Source of the DNA: Herbinix sp.
Lineage (GTDB): Bacteria > Bacillota > Clostridia > Lachnospirales > Lachnospiraceae
NCBI GenBank assembly: GCA_029256105.1
Contig: JAQSYO010000010.1
Coordinates: forward strand, 55,774-119,773
Length of the DNA stretch: 64,000 nucleotides
Direction of reading: 5' to 3'
Each line of letters begins with the position of its first letter. The stretch's first letter is position 1. Of this stretch, positions 53,576 through 63,520 are shown piece by piece. The notes beneath the pieces were generated by a model that was not told the origin of the DNA, searched no databases, and worked only from the letters and a program-made list of their open reading frames with translations. Made by a program: the position numbers and the translations under genes.

Positions 53576-54927
53576 GATTTATCTAACAAGTGTCTAGCAA
53601 GATATACTCCACTTGCGGCGGCTTGAGATAGAGAGGAAGTTACTCCCGAACAATCTCCTATAACATAAAGACCTTTTTCTTTCGTCTCAAAGTGTTTGCT
53701 AGTTTGAATTTCAGGTTCATAATATTTTGCATCTATTCCGTATAATAAAGTGTCTCTATGAATTTCAGTCTTAATTAACTTTTCTATTGATTCAAATATT
53801 TTTAATAAAGCGTTTATATAAACGAATGGAACTTCATCATATAAGTTTCCACCATCACCTTCAAGAGTTGCTTGAATGCTATTTTTATTAAGTTGATCTT
53901 TTGTGGTGGGTCTATTCTTAACTAAATCTTCAAATCTTTGAACTACGATTCGCCCTTTATCTTTATTGATAGAACTTATTATACTTCTGGCATATTTTTT
54001 TGCTTCCTCTGAGGAGGAAAAATACCGGGGCACGAAAATGGAAAAGTTTATATTACCGCTTGGGTTATTTGTTTCAAGATAATTTTGCCCATCTGCCATA
54101 ACAAGTCCTTCTTGATACTTTTTAATTACGTTTCCTTTAGGATTCATACAATAAGTAGTAGCGGAAAATTCGTTGTCTTCGTAATGAAGTTTAGTTTCAA
54201 AAGAATTTTTCAGAAGATTGTTCAGCTGATCACCCTTCATCTCAACTCTTATCCCTAGATCTAATCTGCATCTATACGGCTCAATATGAAAAGGCTTACA
54301 ATAGCTTAGAAATTCTTCTCCTCCGCTGATTCCTGTAGCTAGTACAACTAGCTTGGATTTATACACTTTCTCGTTACTATATAAGGCAAATACATGATTG
54401 GTCTTCTCTAAGGAAGTTATGTCTGTTTCAAACTTAATATCAACCTTATTCTCCAGATATCGATACATATTATTTATGATTTCACAGGACAAGCTAGTTC
54501 CTAAATGTCTTACTTTTGCAGTTAGAATGCTGCAATTATTTTCTGTTGCCATTCTACTAAGCGCTTCATTCTCTGTACTATATAATTTGACCTTATCTGC
54601 ACCAAATAAGCATAAGGTCTTGTCCACATATTCCATTAAATCCATTACCTTTTCGCTGCCAATTAGTTCATCTAAATGACCGCCAAAATCATTCGTATAA
54701 TTAAACTTGCCCTCAGATCTGCCCATACCCCCAAAGCCTTGAAGTTTATTGCATATTTCACAATTGACACATATTTTACGAAAGCCTTGTTCAATTGGAC
54801 ATATCCGATCTATAAATTTTCTGCCTTTTTCTATCATTAGTATCTTCGATTTTGTTTCTGCCTGCAGCAGAGTATAAGCAAGAAAAATACCACTTACTCC
54901 GGCACCGACTATAGTAAAGTCATACAT
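53566..54927 (-). CDS. FAD-dependent oxidoreductase with a cysteine cluster
   Basis: A 453-residue flavoprotein. The FAD-binding Rossmann motif is IVGAGVSGIFLAY (6-18), and a C-terminal GLYVIGDCSGVTSSLSQAAASGVYLA closes the FAD site. After the first strand lies a cluster CPIEQGF...CVNCEIC (C43, C53, C56, C59), which could bind metal or an iron-sulfur cluster. It resembles the COG2509-type dehydrogenases; the substrate is unknown. AAAGGA precedes the ATG. No functional partner adjoins it. Confidence 0.82.
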   Translation of the reverse strand: MYDFTIVGAGVSGIFLAYTLLQAETKSKILMIEKGRKFIDRICPIEQGFRKICVNCEICNKLQGFGGMGRSEGKFNYTNDFGGHLDELIGSEKVMDLMEYVDKTLCLFGADKVKLYSTENEALSRMATENNCSILTAKVRHLGTSLSCEIINNMYRYLENKVDIKFETDITSLEKTNHVFALYSNEKVYKSKLVVLATGISGGEEFLSYCKPFHIEPYRCRLDLGIRVEMKGDQLNNLLKNSFETKLHYEDNEFSATTYCMNPKGNVIKKYQEGLVMADGQNYLETNNPSGNINFSIFVPRYFSSSEEAKKYARSIISSINKDKGRIVVQRFEDLVKNRPTTKDQLNKNSIQATLEGDGGNLYDEVPFVYINALLKIFESIEKLIKTEIHRDTLLYGIDAKYYEPEIQTSKHFETKEKGLYVIGDCSGVTSSLSQAAASGVYLARHLLDKSYF

Positions 54928-55022
54928 ATGATTATTCCTTTCATAAAATATAACTTTATATTAACAGAAAGTTATTTTAATTACCAGAGTGAGCGTATAG
55001 TTGTCCTAGGATTCCCTGTTCC

Positions 55023-55493
55023 CTACCGATGATGAACTTTTAACATAACCATTCTTGCTATTGGCTGAGCAATGAATAACTCCACTGCAAAGGAAATTGC
55101 AAAATTTCGCGGCCACTTATAAAAGAACATACGAATTGGCTCAATGCTTACCTGCCGGGTTCCTATCCAGGTACCAATTACAGTCAGAAAGATTGACATT
55201 AAAAATACCGTACATAAAATATTCACAATAATATGCGAGTTAAAACTGTCTTCTTTCACTACTATTCTGGCAGTTAACCACTCAGCGGGTTTATAAGTGA
55301 TTAAAACTAAGGCAATCACGCAAATCCAAATAAAAGGAATCACTTTTAAGGTATTAACCCATACATAAAAATGAAATCCAACTTCAAAGCAAGTAATCAA
55401 GGGAGCAATGATATTTACGGATATTATTGAAATAACACCCATAAATAACGCAAATTCCTTTTTGTTTCTTGGTAATTTCATGTAAAATTGCAT
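55023..55493 (-). CDS. DUF2798 membrane protein
   Basis: A 156-residue protein with four helices arranged as two repeats. Each repeat has an RNKKEFALFMG or WPRNFAISFAVELFIAQPIARMVM-type segment (in parts), typical of DUF2798. No function is known for the family. GAGGAA precedes the ATG. It lies 95 nt upstream of the FAD oxidoreductase on the same strand. Confidence 0.82.
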   Translation of the reverse strand: MQFYMKLPRNKKEFALFMGVISIISVNIIAPLITCFEVGFHFYVWVNTLKVIPFIWICVIALVLITYKPAEWLTARIVVKEDSFNSHIIVNILCTVFLMSIFLTVIGTWIGTRQVSIEPIRMFFYKWPRNFAISFAVELFIAQPIARMVMLKVHHR

Positions 55494-55542
55494 ACTTTAT
55501 TTCCTCTTTTCTTAGTATTTAAGATATTATCGCAAAAAATAA

Positions 55543-55572
55543 AGCGTGAAACCAATTACTTGGCTTCACGCT
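55543..55572 (-). terminator. Intrinsic terminator on the minus strand
   Basis: AGCGTGAAACCAA (55543-55555) pairs with TTGGCTTCACGCT (55560-55572) with one mismatch and a tight loop. On the - strand TTATTTTTTG follows. It would end a transcript coming from 55.7-55.9 kb. Confidence 0.75.
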
Positions 55573-55669
55573 GATCAATTATACGCGTTGAATATCTTTA
55601 CAAATGTTATTATAAAGAGTTTTTTGATTTTTTACAAGAAAAACGTTAAGAGAAATTATTAGCAAATAT

Positions 55670-55894
55670 CTACATATTATTATTTTTATCCAGATCGTGA
55701 ATATTAATACGTGTTATGCTATTAGGTGTAGTGGATAAACTAGTATTCTTTTTAAGTGTTTGTGGATAATATACTGGGTATGAGAAAGTAGTTGTTATTA
55801 CAATAGACGAGATTGGGGGTGCGACTGTGAGTGAAACAGGGACTGCAACTGGGACTGCAGCTGCACGATGCATTGGAATATATACCTGATGCAT
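55670..55894 (-). CDS. Doubtful small protein
   Basis: A 74-residue frame rich in Val, Pro, Ser and Thr (PVAVPVSLTVAPPISSIV), ending with a more protein-like ITRINIHDLDKNN. No clear ribosome binding site is visible. The only support is the terminator downstream on the same strand (55543-55572). It could equally be chance. Confidence 0.22.
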   Translation of the reverse strand: MHQVYIPMHRAAAVPVAVPVSLTVAPPISSIVITTTFSYPVYYPQTLKKNTSLSTTPNSITRINIHDLDKNNNM

Positions 55895-56021
55895 TGAAGT
55901 ATATATATGAAGTAATGAAATAAGTATTCTATTGTAAAATATCTTATTTGATATATAATAGAAATTTTGTATTATTTATATAAAATTTGGATAGAGATAG
56001 ATTAATCTAAGGAGAACAATA

Positions 56022-56960
56022 GTGAATACGGAAAAGATAAGTATAAGTAAGTTAGAGAGTATAGATTGTGCCTTTACTCATGGCGGTGTATTTCATTCAG
56101 ATGATGTGTTTTCGGCAGCTCTTTTGAAAATAATAAATCCTAAAATAGAGATCATAAGAGGATTTAAAGTACCAGATAATTTTGCTGGATTAGTATTTGA
56201 TATTGGAGGTGGGGCTTATGACCATCATCAAGCGGATAATGAAATAAGAGAAAATGGAATTCCATATGCTTCCTTCGGAAAGCTATGGAGAGATCTGGGG
56301 CCAGAATTAGTAGGGGATATAGAAGCAGAGAAGATCGATCATAGTATTGTTCAACCACTCGATTATACGGATAACACCGGCGAGAGAAATCTACTCTCAA
56401 GTATGATAAGTAGTTTCAATCCGACTTGGGATGAGGTGACGAATGCGGAGGACAAATTCAATGAAGCTCTTAACTGCGCCACAATGTTTATACAAAATAA
56501 AATAAAATCCTGTAAAAGTAAAGAACGTGCCAAAGTTATCGTTGAAAAAGCATTACTTTCAATGAAGGATAACGGTATTGTTGTTCTGCCAAAATTTGCA
56601 CCATGGTCAGATACACTAATTCCTTCGGAAGCCCAATTAGTTATATTCCCTTCTCAAAGAGGAGGTTTCAATCTTCAAGTGATTTCAAGTAGCTTTAAAA
56701 ATCGTAAACCTAAAGTTAATCTACCGGAAAGATGGGCAGGCCAGAAAGAAGAGGTGCTAAGAAATGAAATACCGGAGTTAAACTTCTGCCACGCAAGCGG
56801 GTTTCTGGCGGCATTTGATACATTGGAAGGTGCTAAATATGGGGCAACGATCGCAATAAAAGAAGCTAGTAAACCAACAGCTGAACAAGGAAAGAGGGGA
56901 ATTCAAAAGAGCCTTAAGATATCTTTAATGAAGCTGGTACGAAGAATGCTGCATCGATAA
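56022..56960 (+). CDS. MYG1 family protein (UPF0160)
   Basis: A 312-residue protein of the MYG1 family, related to DHH phosphoesterases; the eukaryotic member is an RNA exonuclease. Metal-binding motifs are HGGVFHSDDVF (about 20-30) and GGAYDHHQA (62-70). The middle has PLDYTDN, and the C-terminal part has ERWAGQ and CHASGFLAAFDTLEGA. The bacterial substrate is unknown. It begins with GTG behind AAGGAGA. The last 20 residues (SLKISLMKLVRRMLHR) are unusual and basic. Confidence 0.85.
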   Translation: MNTEKISISKLESIDCAFTHGGVFHSDDVFSAALLKIINPKIEIIRGFKVPDNFAGLVFDIGGGAYDHHQADNEIRENGIPYASFGKLWRDLGPELVGDIEAEKIDHSIVQPLDYTDNTGERNLLSSMISSFNPTWDEVTNAEDKFNEALNCATMFIQNKIKSCKSKERAKVIVEKALLSMKDNGIVVLPKFAPWSDTLIPSEAQLVIFPSQRGGFNLQVISSSFKNRKPKVNLPERWAGQKEEVLRNEIPELNFCHASGFLAAFDTLEGAKYGATIAIKEASKPTAEQGKRGIQKSLKISLMKLVRRMLHR

Positions 56961-57368
56961 AGAGAAAAACACTATCAACCGGAATGACAATTCCAATAAT
57001 AAAACCAGAGCTTATCACTATGGCACCATTACCAAAGATTTCGAATGGCCTAGAGAAGAAGGGATACCAAAAAAATATTGTGTAAATACGCAATAAATCA
57101 ATAATTAAATCAATAATTGAAATATTCAATCAGCCCTTTACAAGTAGCGATTGCTATTTATAGTATATCAATATATAGGTATATCAACATATAAGAAAGG
57201 ATTTATTACCTTTTACGATAAAGGTAATAGATCCTTTTCTTATTAGCGAATTATGGTAAACGAAAATCTGGAATGTACATAGGTATTCAATGATTGCTTT
57301 ATAGCAAGGAGGTTCGTACATAAATGTAGGTAATGAACGCAGGCGTGTTTTGCTATGCGTAAGGTATA
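56961..57368. other. Intergenic region with a long hairpin
   Basis: No supported gene. Short repeats (TATATCAATATATAGG, TATATCAACATATAAG) lie at about 57163-57194, followed by the hairpin at 57193-57242. Confidence 0.5.
57193..57242. terminator. Long hairpin, probable bidirectional terminator
   Basis: AAGAAAGGATTTATTACCTT pairs with the AAGGTAATAGATCCTTTTCTT arm, with one bulge and one G:T pair, around a short loop. It lies between the convergent MYG1-family and methyltransferase genes and could serve both. Confidence 0.6.
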
Positions 57369-58991
57369 TTACATCTCCTCAATTAAACTTTTAAGATTTT
57401 TACTCTCTTCAAAGTTAGGATCTAAAGTAAGTGATTTATTTATGTACTCCATAGCTTGTTCAAATTCTTGCAAGTTGTAATAGCATAGAGCAATTTCATA
57501 ATTTACTGCTACATCATCACCATAAAATTCTAAGGAAGACTGAAATAGCTTGATGGCATCACGATCATTTCCAAAATAGCCTAATAAGGAACCGAAACAA
57601 TAGGCTATATCTCCTTCTTCTCCGATGGGGAAATAATGTTCCCAAACGTTATGTATTACAGCAATCAGTTCGTCTTTTGGGAAATCCTCTTCGTTAGCGA
57701 TTCTTTCAAGTAAGGTGTTATAGAATTCAAGGAAGGTTCTTGCATCCCAAACAGTATACCTTAGAAAGGTTAGCAGCTCTTTTGTAGTAAGAGACTTATT
57801 CAGTGGTACAACTGCTTTTTTTATAATATAAAAATCATCCGGTCCGATGCTTTCAATAATCTCCTGATAGGCCATTGTTGTTTCTATAAAAGCATGTGAG
57901 CGCTGACTTAGTAAAAACATGGACATCGTTACATTTTCATGTTCATATATACTGTGAATTGCTTTTCCACCAAGACCCTTAAAATATAATTCTAGGGCGT
58001 GAAAGTTAACAGTCAGGGATATGGAGCCGTGCTTAGATAAAAATGGGTGATAGTTTTTGTGCATAGATGAGGCACTTCGATATCCTTTATCAGTGGAAAT
58101 AATGACTATGTCATCATTGAATAACTTTTTTAATCTATTAATGCATCGCAAGGCAATGATTGGCAAGGAAAATGCGGTATCCTCCAAGCAATCCTTATAG
58201 TACAGGAGAATATCGTTAAATTTGGTGTCTTCGTAATAACCACTACCCGAGATTTGCTTATCTGCATAGTAATAGTCCAACCCTGCCAGTATGGATTTAT
58301 CCTCAGATGCAACCGTTTCACCTTTCGAAGTAATTGTAATCAAGCCTTCAAAAAGTTCTCCTTTATCTACATAGAAGGTATCCTGAGGAAGACTGTCAAA
58401 GGTATAATTAGCAAATAGGATTAATGGATTTTTAAGACTACCTTTACTTAGAACTTCACCACTGTGGCGTAATCGAAGCTCTTCGTCCCCAGCCATATCG
58501 AAGGTTGCACAGTCAAGTACTCCGTTTTCAAAGTAAGGCCTTAAAAAGCTGTGGTTTTGCCAATATTCAACGTTCCTCTCAGCAAGATCCGTTACTATGT
58601 ATTTAAACTTAAGACCTTTTAGTGAAGAATTTTCAACCATATGTAAAAATCTCTTAAGGAAAGTATATGTAAATCGACCTACGCCTGCCGCAAGCTCCAT
58701 TATGTAAATGGTAGTATTTCTATCAAAATCCTCACTAGAAGCGATATCTCTACAGTACCCGAATACAGTTTTCGCATATAGGTTTGCGATATAGGGATTT
58801 GTTGTTATATATTGAGGTACAATTCCCTTAATCCATGCTTCTGGGCCTTGATTTGCATAGAAGTCTGTCTGCAACTTCCATAGCATGGATTGTGATAAAG
58901 GCTTTTCTGCCTCAAGTATTTCTCCTGAATTTTCTGGGATATTTGACTTATTGGCTCTTTTGATATTATATTTCTTGATATTTTGTGCCAA
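57369..58991 (-). CDS. MidA-like SAM-dependent methyltransferase with C-terminal TPRs
   Basis: A 540-residue protein from TTG 58991, which follows AGGAGG by 7 nt; a longer in-frame version has no better site. The SAM-binding region is YIMELAAGVGRFTYTFL. YIVTDLAERNVEYWQNH and LILFANYTFDSLPQDTF follow, resembling the MidA/COG1565 methyltransferase order. The C-terminal 100 residues contain two TPR-like repeats (GDRDAIKLFQSSLEFYGDD-type and NLQEFEQAMEYINKSLTLDP). The target is unknown; MidA acts on a complex I assembly subunit, which is not expected here. Confidence 0.72.
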   Translation of the reverse strand: MAQNIKKYNIKRANKSNIPENSGEILEAEKPLSQSMLWKLQTDFYANQGPEAWIKGIVPQYITTNPYIANLYAKTVFGYCRDIASSEDFDRNTTIYIMELAAGVGRFTYTFLKRFLHMVENSSLKGLKFKYIVTDLAERNVEYWQNHSFLRPYFENGVLDCATFDMAGDEELRLRHSGEVLSKGSLKNPLILFANYTFDSLPQDTFYVDKGELFEGLITITSKGETVASEDKSILAGLDYYYADKQISGSGYYEDTKFNDILLYYKDCLEDTAFSLPIIALRCINRLKKLFNDDIVIISTDKGYRSASSMHKNYHPFLSKHGSISLTVNFHALELYFKGLGGKAIHSIYEHENVTMSMFLLSQRSHAFIETTMAYQEIIESIGPDDFYIIKKAVVPLNKSLTTKELLTFLRYTVWDARTFLEFYNTLLERIANEEDFPKDELIAVIHNVWEHYFPIGEEGDIAYCFGSLLGYFGNDRDAIKLFQSSLEFYGDDVAVNYEIALCYYNLQEFEQAMEYINKSLTLDPNFEESKNLKSLIEEM

Positions 58992-59086
58992 AATGAATCC
59001 TCCTAAATTAACTTTGAATTTCAAGTGTTTAATAGTAGCATTATACAACAGATACAGGCATTAAACCATCATATTAATAGGGTGCA

Positions 59087-59794
59087 TTAGCAATTTTCTT
59101 CAATCTGTGTACAAAGGCTATAAAGCGCATATACACTCCGAATTTGTGCTCGATTTAATGCTGCCAAATGTTTTTCGACACTGGTGACAATAGTAGAAAT
59201 TTTTCCCATATCAGCAAAGCTCAATTCGTGCATTTCCTTACGGATTTGTTCAACAGCGTATCTCTCACCACGTGCGCGCATAGCGAGTTTAAGTGCTTGT
59301 ATCATTAAAATTTCATCGATATGTGTTTGTGTAAAGGTTCTATAGTTGTTGGCTACACATCGACTTGCCGATATAAGATCAATTTTATCCCAATATCGAA
59401 TGGTAGAAGGGATAATACCTGTGATCTTGCTTACAGTATCAATCGTAAACTCTTTTGGCATAGTGGCTTTCTTCTTATGTAAAAGGCGTAGCCTAATCTG
59501 CGCACAGACGAATTTATCATTTTGAAGCACAGCCTGCGCTTTATTTGCAATCCAAAGCGCTTCGTCATGCTTGTTCGCTATAACTGATTTCAGCATTTTT
59601 GCAATCTCTGATAAGGTAAATCCATGCATCATTTCCCTAATACATATGAAGTAAGCTATATGCTCGTCGGTATAGATTCGATACCCACTTACTGTGCGCT
59701 TGACCGGTGGAATTATTCCGAGCTCTTCATAGTTCCGAAGCATCGTAGTGCTTACCCTCAATCTTCTTGCTATATCAATGGGTCTGATCGTCAT
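59087..59794 (-). CDS. Regulator with two MerR-type DNA-binding domains
   Basis: A 235-residue protein containing two MerR-like units. The first is IDIARRLRVSTTMLRNYEELGIIPP and GYRIYTDEHIAYF. The second (about 115-185) is FTIDTVSKITGIIPSTIRYWDKIDLI and NYRTFTQTHIDEILMIQALKLA (both in parts). No typical effector domain follows. A tandem arrangement could bind DNA as a monomer. It is divergent from the UvrA-like gene, which is probably its target. Confidence 0.85.
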   Translation of the reverse strand: MTIRPIDIARRLRVSTTMLRNYEELGIIPPVKRTVSGYRIYTDEHIAYFICIREMMHGFTLSEIAKMLKSVIANKHDEALWIANKAQAVLQNDKFVCAQIRLRLLHKKKATMPKEFTIDTVSKITGIIPSTIRYWDKIDLISASRCVANNYRTFTQTHIDEILMIQALKLAMRARGERYAVEQIRKEMHELSFADMGKISTIVTSVEKHLAALNRAQIRSVYALYSLCTQIEENC

Positions 59795-59819
59795 TAACAG
59801 GTTACTCCTTTTTTACAAC

Positions 59820-59848
59820 ATTATAATGCTACTCTAAGGTTTTTGCAA
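59820..59848 (-). promoter_or_regulatory. Predicted promoter of the tandem MerR gene
   Basis: On the - strand TTGCAA (59848-59843), a 17-nt spacer and TATAAT (59825-59820), 25-30 nt before the start codon. The divergent gene's promoter must lie just to the right. Confidence 0.65.
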
Positions 59849-60019
59849 TAATACGGGCATTTATTAAGGAAAATCTTCGATTATTGCATTAATGTTATAT
59901 ACTATAGATAGAAGCAATAGATTGGGGAGATTTATAAAGAGCTTTGCAAATTGAAAGATTATGACTGTCCCTATCGTTGCATTATAAACTATAAATTGTT
60001 TGAAAAGAAGGAGGCTTCA

Positions 60020-62467
60020 ATGTCCAATATCATAATTAGTGGTGCCAAAGAAGGTAACCTAAAAAATATTTCACTGGAGATACCCCGAAATAAGCTGGTA
60101 GTTTTTACCGGGCTATCTGGCTCCGGAAAATCGACCTTGCTCATGGATGTCCTATTCAACGAGTGCCAAAGGCAATACCTCGAAGCAATCACTTTACAGG
60201 GCATTCATAAGCCCAATGTAGAGCGCATACGTGGGGCGTCTCCGGCTATTGCAATCTCTCAAAAAGATGCAAACAGCAATCCTCGATCAACCGTAGGAAC
60301 AATGACTGACATCTATACAGACCTGCGAATGGTGTATGAAAAGCTTGGGGTGAGAAGGTGTCCGTATTGCGGAGAAATAATCTCAGCCGCGGATTGCAAA
60401 GAGGAAACAGAAAAGATCAATAACGATTTTTTTGTTTATATGTATTGCAACAAATGCGATAAGAGGATGGATAAGGTCACACGGACACATTTTTCCTTTA
60501 ACACAAGAGAAGGAGCTTGTCCAACTTGTGAGGGCTTGGGAAAAATCCATTCAGTCAAAAAAGAGAGGATCGTTGATGAAGAGCTGTCCTTAGAAGACGG
60601 CGCAGTGCGCTACATGGAGAAACAATACGCAAACTATCAGATTTCGATACTATATGCTGCTTTTAAGCATTATGGCGTACCCGTTTCGGTTAATGTTCCT
60701 GTACAGCAGTTTAGTGATGTGCAGAAGGCAATTCTTTATGACGGCATTGAAAGTGATTTAGTGAAAAAGAACTTTCCAGATCATAAACCGCCAAAAACCG
60801 TAGCATCAGGAAAGTTTGAAGGTGTGCTTCCGATCTTGTGGAGGCGATTATCCGAAAAGGACGGTAACGCAAAGCAACTGGAAGAATACTTTGACATTGT
60901 GGAATGCCACAGCTGCAAGGGAGAAAGGCTTTCCGAATTAAGCCGAAATATTACTGTGAATGGGTCGCGCCTGCCGCAGCTATCACAGTTTTCATTAGAA
61001 AAGCTGTGTCAGTGGGTAAATGAATTGGCTGCTTTACGAACCGAACAGCAATTAGAACCGATAAAAGCATATCTGCTTGACATTAATACTAAGCTCACAC
61101 GCGTTATCAATGTGGGACTTGGATATCTTACGGTTGACCGGCAGATTATCACTTTATCAGGGGGAGAACTACAAAGGATTAGGCTTGCAGCAATTCTGGA
61201 CTCAGATTTGACTGGTGTAATTTACATTTTGGACGAACCAACAGCTGGACTTCATCCCAAGGATACTGCAGGGCTTGTAACCATACTTCAAAAATTGCGG
61301 GACCTAGGCAACTCCGTACTTGTCATTGAACATGATGTAGATGTTATGGCTGCCGCAGACTATATCGTGGACATTGGCCCGGGCTCTGGGAAATATGGTG
61401 GTGAGGTTGTAGCAACCGGAACCCTTGAAGAAATTAAACGTCAAGAAGCCTCCGTCACTGGAAACTACCTTTGCAGTCCTCATCCCGGTAAAACAAGTTT
61501 TAGAAAAGCAATAGGCGCAGTCCAGATCAAAAATGCGGAGAAGTTTAATCTTAAAAATGTCAGTGTTGAAATTCCTGTCGGATGTTTAACTGCGGTAACA
61601 GGGCCTTCCGGTTCTGGTAAATCGACTTTGATTTTTGAGGTACTTGCCAAAAATGAGCACCATGAGCAAAGTAACCATATATCAGGGCTTGAACAATTTG
61701 ATCAGGTAGTTGAAATCGAGCAGTCGGCAATCACAAGAATGAAACGCTCTAATGTGGCAACATATTCAGAGGTTTATTCGGAAATCAGAACTGTCTTTGC
61801 CAAAACAGATGCGGCAAAGCACGCAGAGCTTACGGCAAAACACTTTTCTTTTAACACACCCGGCGGCAGATGTGAGAATTGCGAAGGTTTGGGGTATGTT
61901 GACAATAATATGCTATTCTTTGCCAATACCGAAGTTGTATGTCCTGTTTGTAATGGCAACCAATTTGGTGACAAAGTATTGTCTGTGAAATATGGAGGCA
62001 ACTCAATAAAGGACGTTCTAAATCTTTCGGTAGAAGAAGCGGTTAATTTCTTTGCAGACCAGCCGAAAATCATTCGAATTTTGAGACTTCTTCATGACGT
62101 TGGGCTAGGATATTTAGGGCTTGGACAAACCCTTACAACATTATCGGGCGGCGAAGGTCAGCGACTGAAACTTGCTAAGGAACTAATAGGTAGCAGTACA
62201 AGTAAAAGAAATCTTTACTTGATGGATGAGCCTACAACCGGCCTGCATCCAAAAGATATCGAGCATTTTTTAGTATTGTTAAATCGGATGGTGGATGCGG
62301 GCAATTCTATTGTGGTATTAGAACATAATCAGCAGATTATCAACAATAGTGATTGGATAATCGATCTTGGCCCGGAAGGTGGCGAAAAAGGAGGCAAGGT
62401 TGTCTTTGAAGGAACGCCAAAACAAATGATAGAAACAAGTAAAAGTGTGACGGCAAAATATCTGTAA
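60020..62467 (+). CDS. Short UvrA-like ABC ATPase (UvrA2/DrrC type)
   Basis: An 816-residue class II ABC protein of the UvrA family, clearly shorter than the 940-residue repair UvrA. Two nucleotide-binding sites are present: Walker [10 protein letters not shown] near residue 32 and GPSGSGKST in the second half, with [12 protein letters not shown] and [12 protein letters not shown] signatures. Zinc-finger cysteines appear in CPYCGEI...[15 protein letters not shown] and CENCEGLG...CPVCNGN. ATG 60020 follows AAGGAGG. Stand-alone short UvrA proteins protect from DNA-binding drugs; the divergent MerR-type regulator fits an inducible resistance role (inference). Confidence 0.88.
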   Translation: MSNIIISGAKEGNLKNISLEIPRNKLVVFTGLSGSGKSTLLMDVLFNECQRQYLEAITLQGIHKPNVERIRGASPAIAISQKDANSNPRSTVGTMTDIYTDLRMVYEKLGVRRCPYCGEIISAADCKEETEKINNDFFVYMYCNKCDKRMDKVTRTHFSFNTREGACPTCEGLGKIHSVKKERIVDEELSLEDGAVRYMEKQYANYQISILYAAFKHYGVPVSVNVPVQQFSDVQKAILYDGIESDLVKKNFPDHKPPKTVASGKFEGVLPILWRRLSEKDGNAKQLEEYFDIVECHSCKGERLSELSRNITVNGSRLPQLSQFSLEKLCQWVNELAALRTEQQLEPIKAYLLDINTKLTRVINVGLGYLTVDRQIITLSGGELQRIRLAAILDSDLTGVIYILDEPTAGLHPKDTAGLVTILQKLRDLGNSVLVIEHDVDVMAAADYIVDIGPGSGKYGGEVVATGTLEEIKRQEASVTGNYLCSPHPGKTSFRKAIGAVQIKNAEKFNLKNVSVEIPVGCLTAVTGPSGSGKSTLIFEVLAKNEHHEQSNHISGLEQFDQVVEIEQSAITRMKRSNVATYSEVYSEIRTVFAKTDAAKHAELTAKHFSFNTPGGRCENCEGLGYVDNNMLFFANTEVVCPVCNGNQFGDKVLSVKYGGNSIKDVLNLSVEEAVNFFADQPKIIRILRLLHDVGLGYLGLGQTLTTLSGGEGQRLKLAKELIGSSTSKRNLYLMDEPTTGLHPKDIEHFLVLLNRMVDAGNSIVVLEHNQQIINNSDWIIDLGPEGGEKGGKVVFEGTPKQMIETSKSVTAKYL

Positions 62468-62633
62468 TTAGAACAATGTGAAACTGTATGTGTTCGGTTA
62501 TGTGCAACAGTTAACAGGTGGCGATTTTCCAAACGAGCAATCCACCGTTATATAAAGCGCCCAAAATAGACATTTATTGACATTCCAAAATATGGTTGTT
62601 ATAATGAAAGAAACTATTAGGGAGGGTAATATA

Positions 62634-63107
62634 ATGAATATTTCAACAAAGAAAGTGTTTAATCATAATTATGGAAGTCGGTTTTGGCTTACTTTCAGTA
62701 TATTGTCACCAATTTTCGGTGTATGTGTTCTGCTATCTGTTTATGGAGTTCTACCCCTATTTCCGCTTACAGAAAATATGACGGGATTAACAGCAGCACT
62801 TATCATGGCAGTATGCATTGGTATAATGATTATTGGAATTTTTACAATAAAGAATAACATTGCAAATCTTAAAAACATCGTAACCAATGGAAAGATGACA
62901 AGCGCCATCATAACTGATATAACGGCATTTAAACATCAGGTGTTCATTAATTATGAATTTACATACGACGGTGAAACGTGTAAGGGTAGTCATAATATTG
63001 CAAAGAAATATGGTTATAAAGCAGATTACTCAAAAGGGAAAGAAATAAAAATCTATGCGCTTAAGAAGGGTGATGGAAAAATATTAACTGCTCCTGATAT
63101 TTATTAA
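62634..63107 (+). CDS. Small membrane protein, DUF3592-like
   Basis: A 157-residue protein from ATG 62634, which follows GGGAGGG. Two helices (about 18-42 and 52-76) are followed by a cytoplasmic or external beta-rich part with GKMTSAIITDITAFKHQVFINYEFTYDGETC (in parts), close in style to DUF3592 proteins. Function unknown. It lies 166 nt after the UvrA-like gene, with its own terminator at 63146. Confidence 0.65.
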   Translation: MNISTKKVFNHNYGSRFWLTFSILSPIFGVCVLLSVYGVLPLFPLTENMTGLTAALIMAVCIGIMIIGIFTIKNNIANLKNIVTNGKMTSAIITDITAFKHQVFINYEFTYDGETCKGSHNIAKKYGYKADYSKGKEIKIYALKKGDGKILTAPDIY

Positions 63108-63520
63108 AATGAAAGAATGGGATATATAATCAAGTAACAAAAAGGTAGCAGTAGCACTTGGAACCAGTGCCACTGCTATTTTTTGTTAGGGCATAACGGA
63201 AATTCTTATGGGCCGGATGCCCGAGTATAAAGCTTTTGTTCCGACAAAATCAGGAAGACAAGCGGAAGGCAGGTCCCATTCTTGAAAGCTTTTTAATTTT
63301 ATTTGTTATTATTATTAAAAAGAAACCATGTTTAATTTCATGGTGTATTTATTGATGAATATATTCAAATTAAATAATTCCTACCCATTTAGCAGAAACA
63401 TAACAAATGTTATATTAACCAAAAGAGATTACGAGGTTGGATATCCAGGGATGCAGACTGGTTCCATCTTTTATTGAAGGTATCTGTTATCGCGATAATT
63501 AATATAGGAGGAGGTGCAGC
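63108..63520. other. Intergenic region before the sigma-factor gene
   Basis: It contains the terminator at 63146-63187, a GGGC/GCCC mini-hairpin at about 63221-63231, a weak ACCATG/CATGGT stem at about 63336-63353, and a 12-bp palindrome TTATCGCGATAA (63487-63498) just before the sigma gene's binding site. No frame is convincing. Confidence 0.5.
63146..63187 (+). terminator. Intrinsic terminator of the DUF3592-like gene
   Basis: TAGCAGTAGCACT (63146-63158) pairs with AGTGCCACTGCTA (63166-63178) with one mismatch, then a T-rich tail. It lies 39 nt after the stop. Confidence 0.82.

Larger units (their letters stand above)
55494..56021. other. Region between DUF2798 and MYG1-family genes
   Basis: About 530 nt holding a - strand terminator (55543-55572), a doubtful - strand frame (55670-55894), and the AT-rich upstream region of the MYG1-family gene. 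GGGACTGCAACTGGGACTGC at 55841 is a short direct repeat. Confidence 0.5.
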
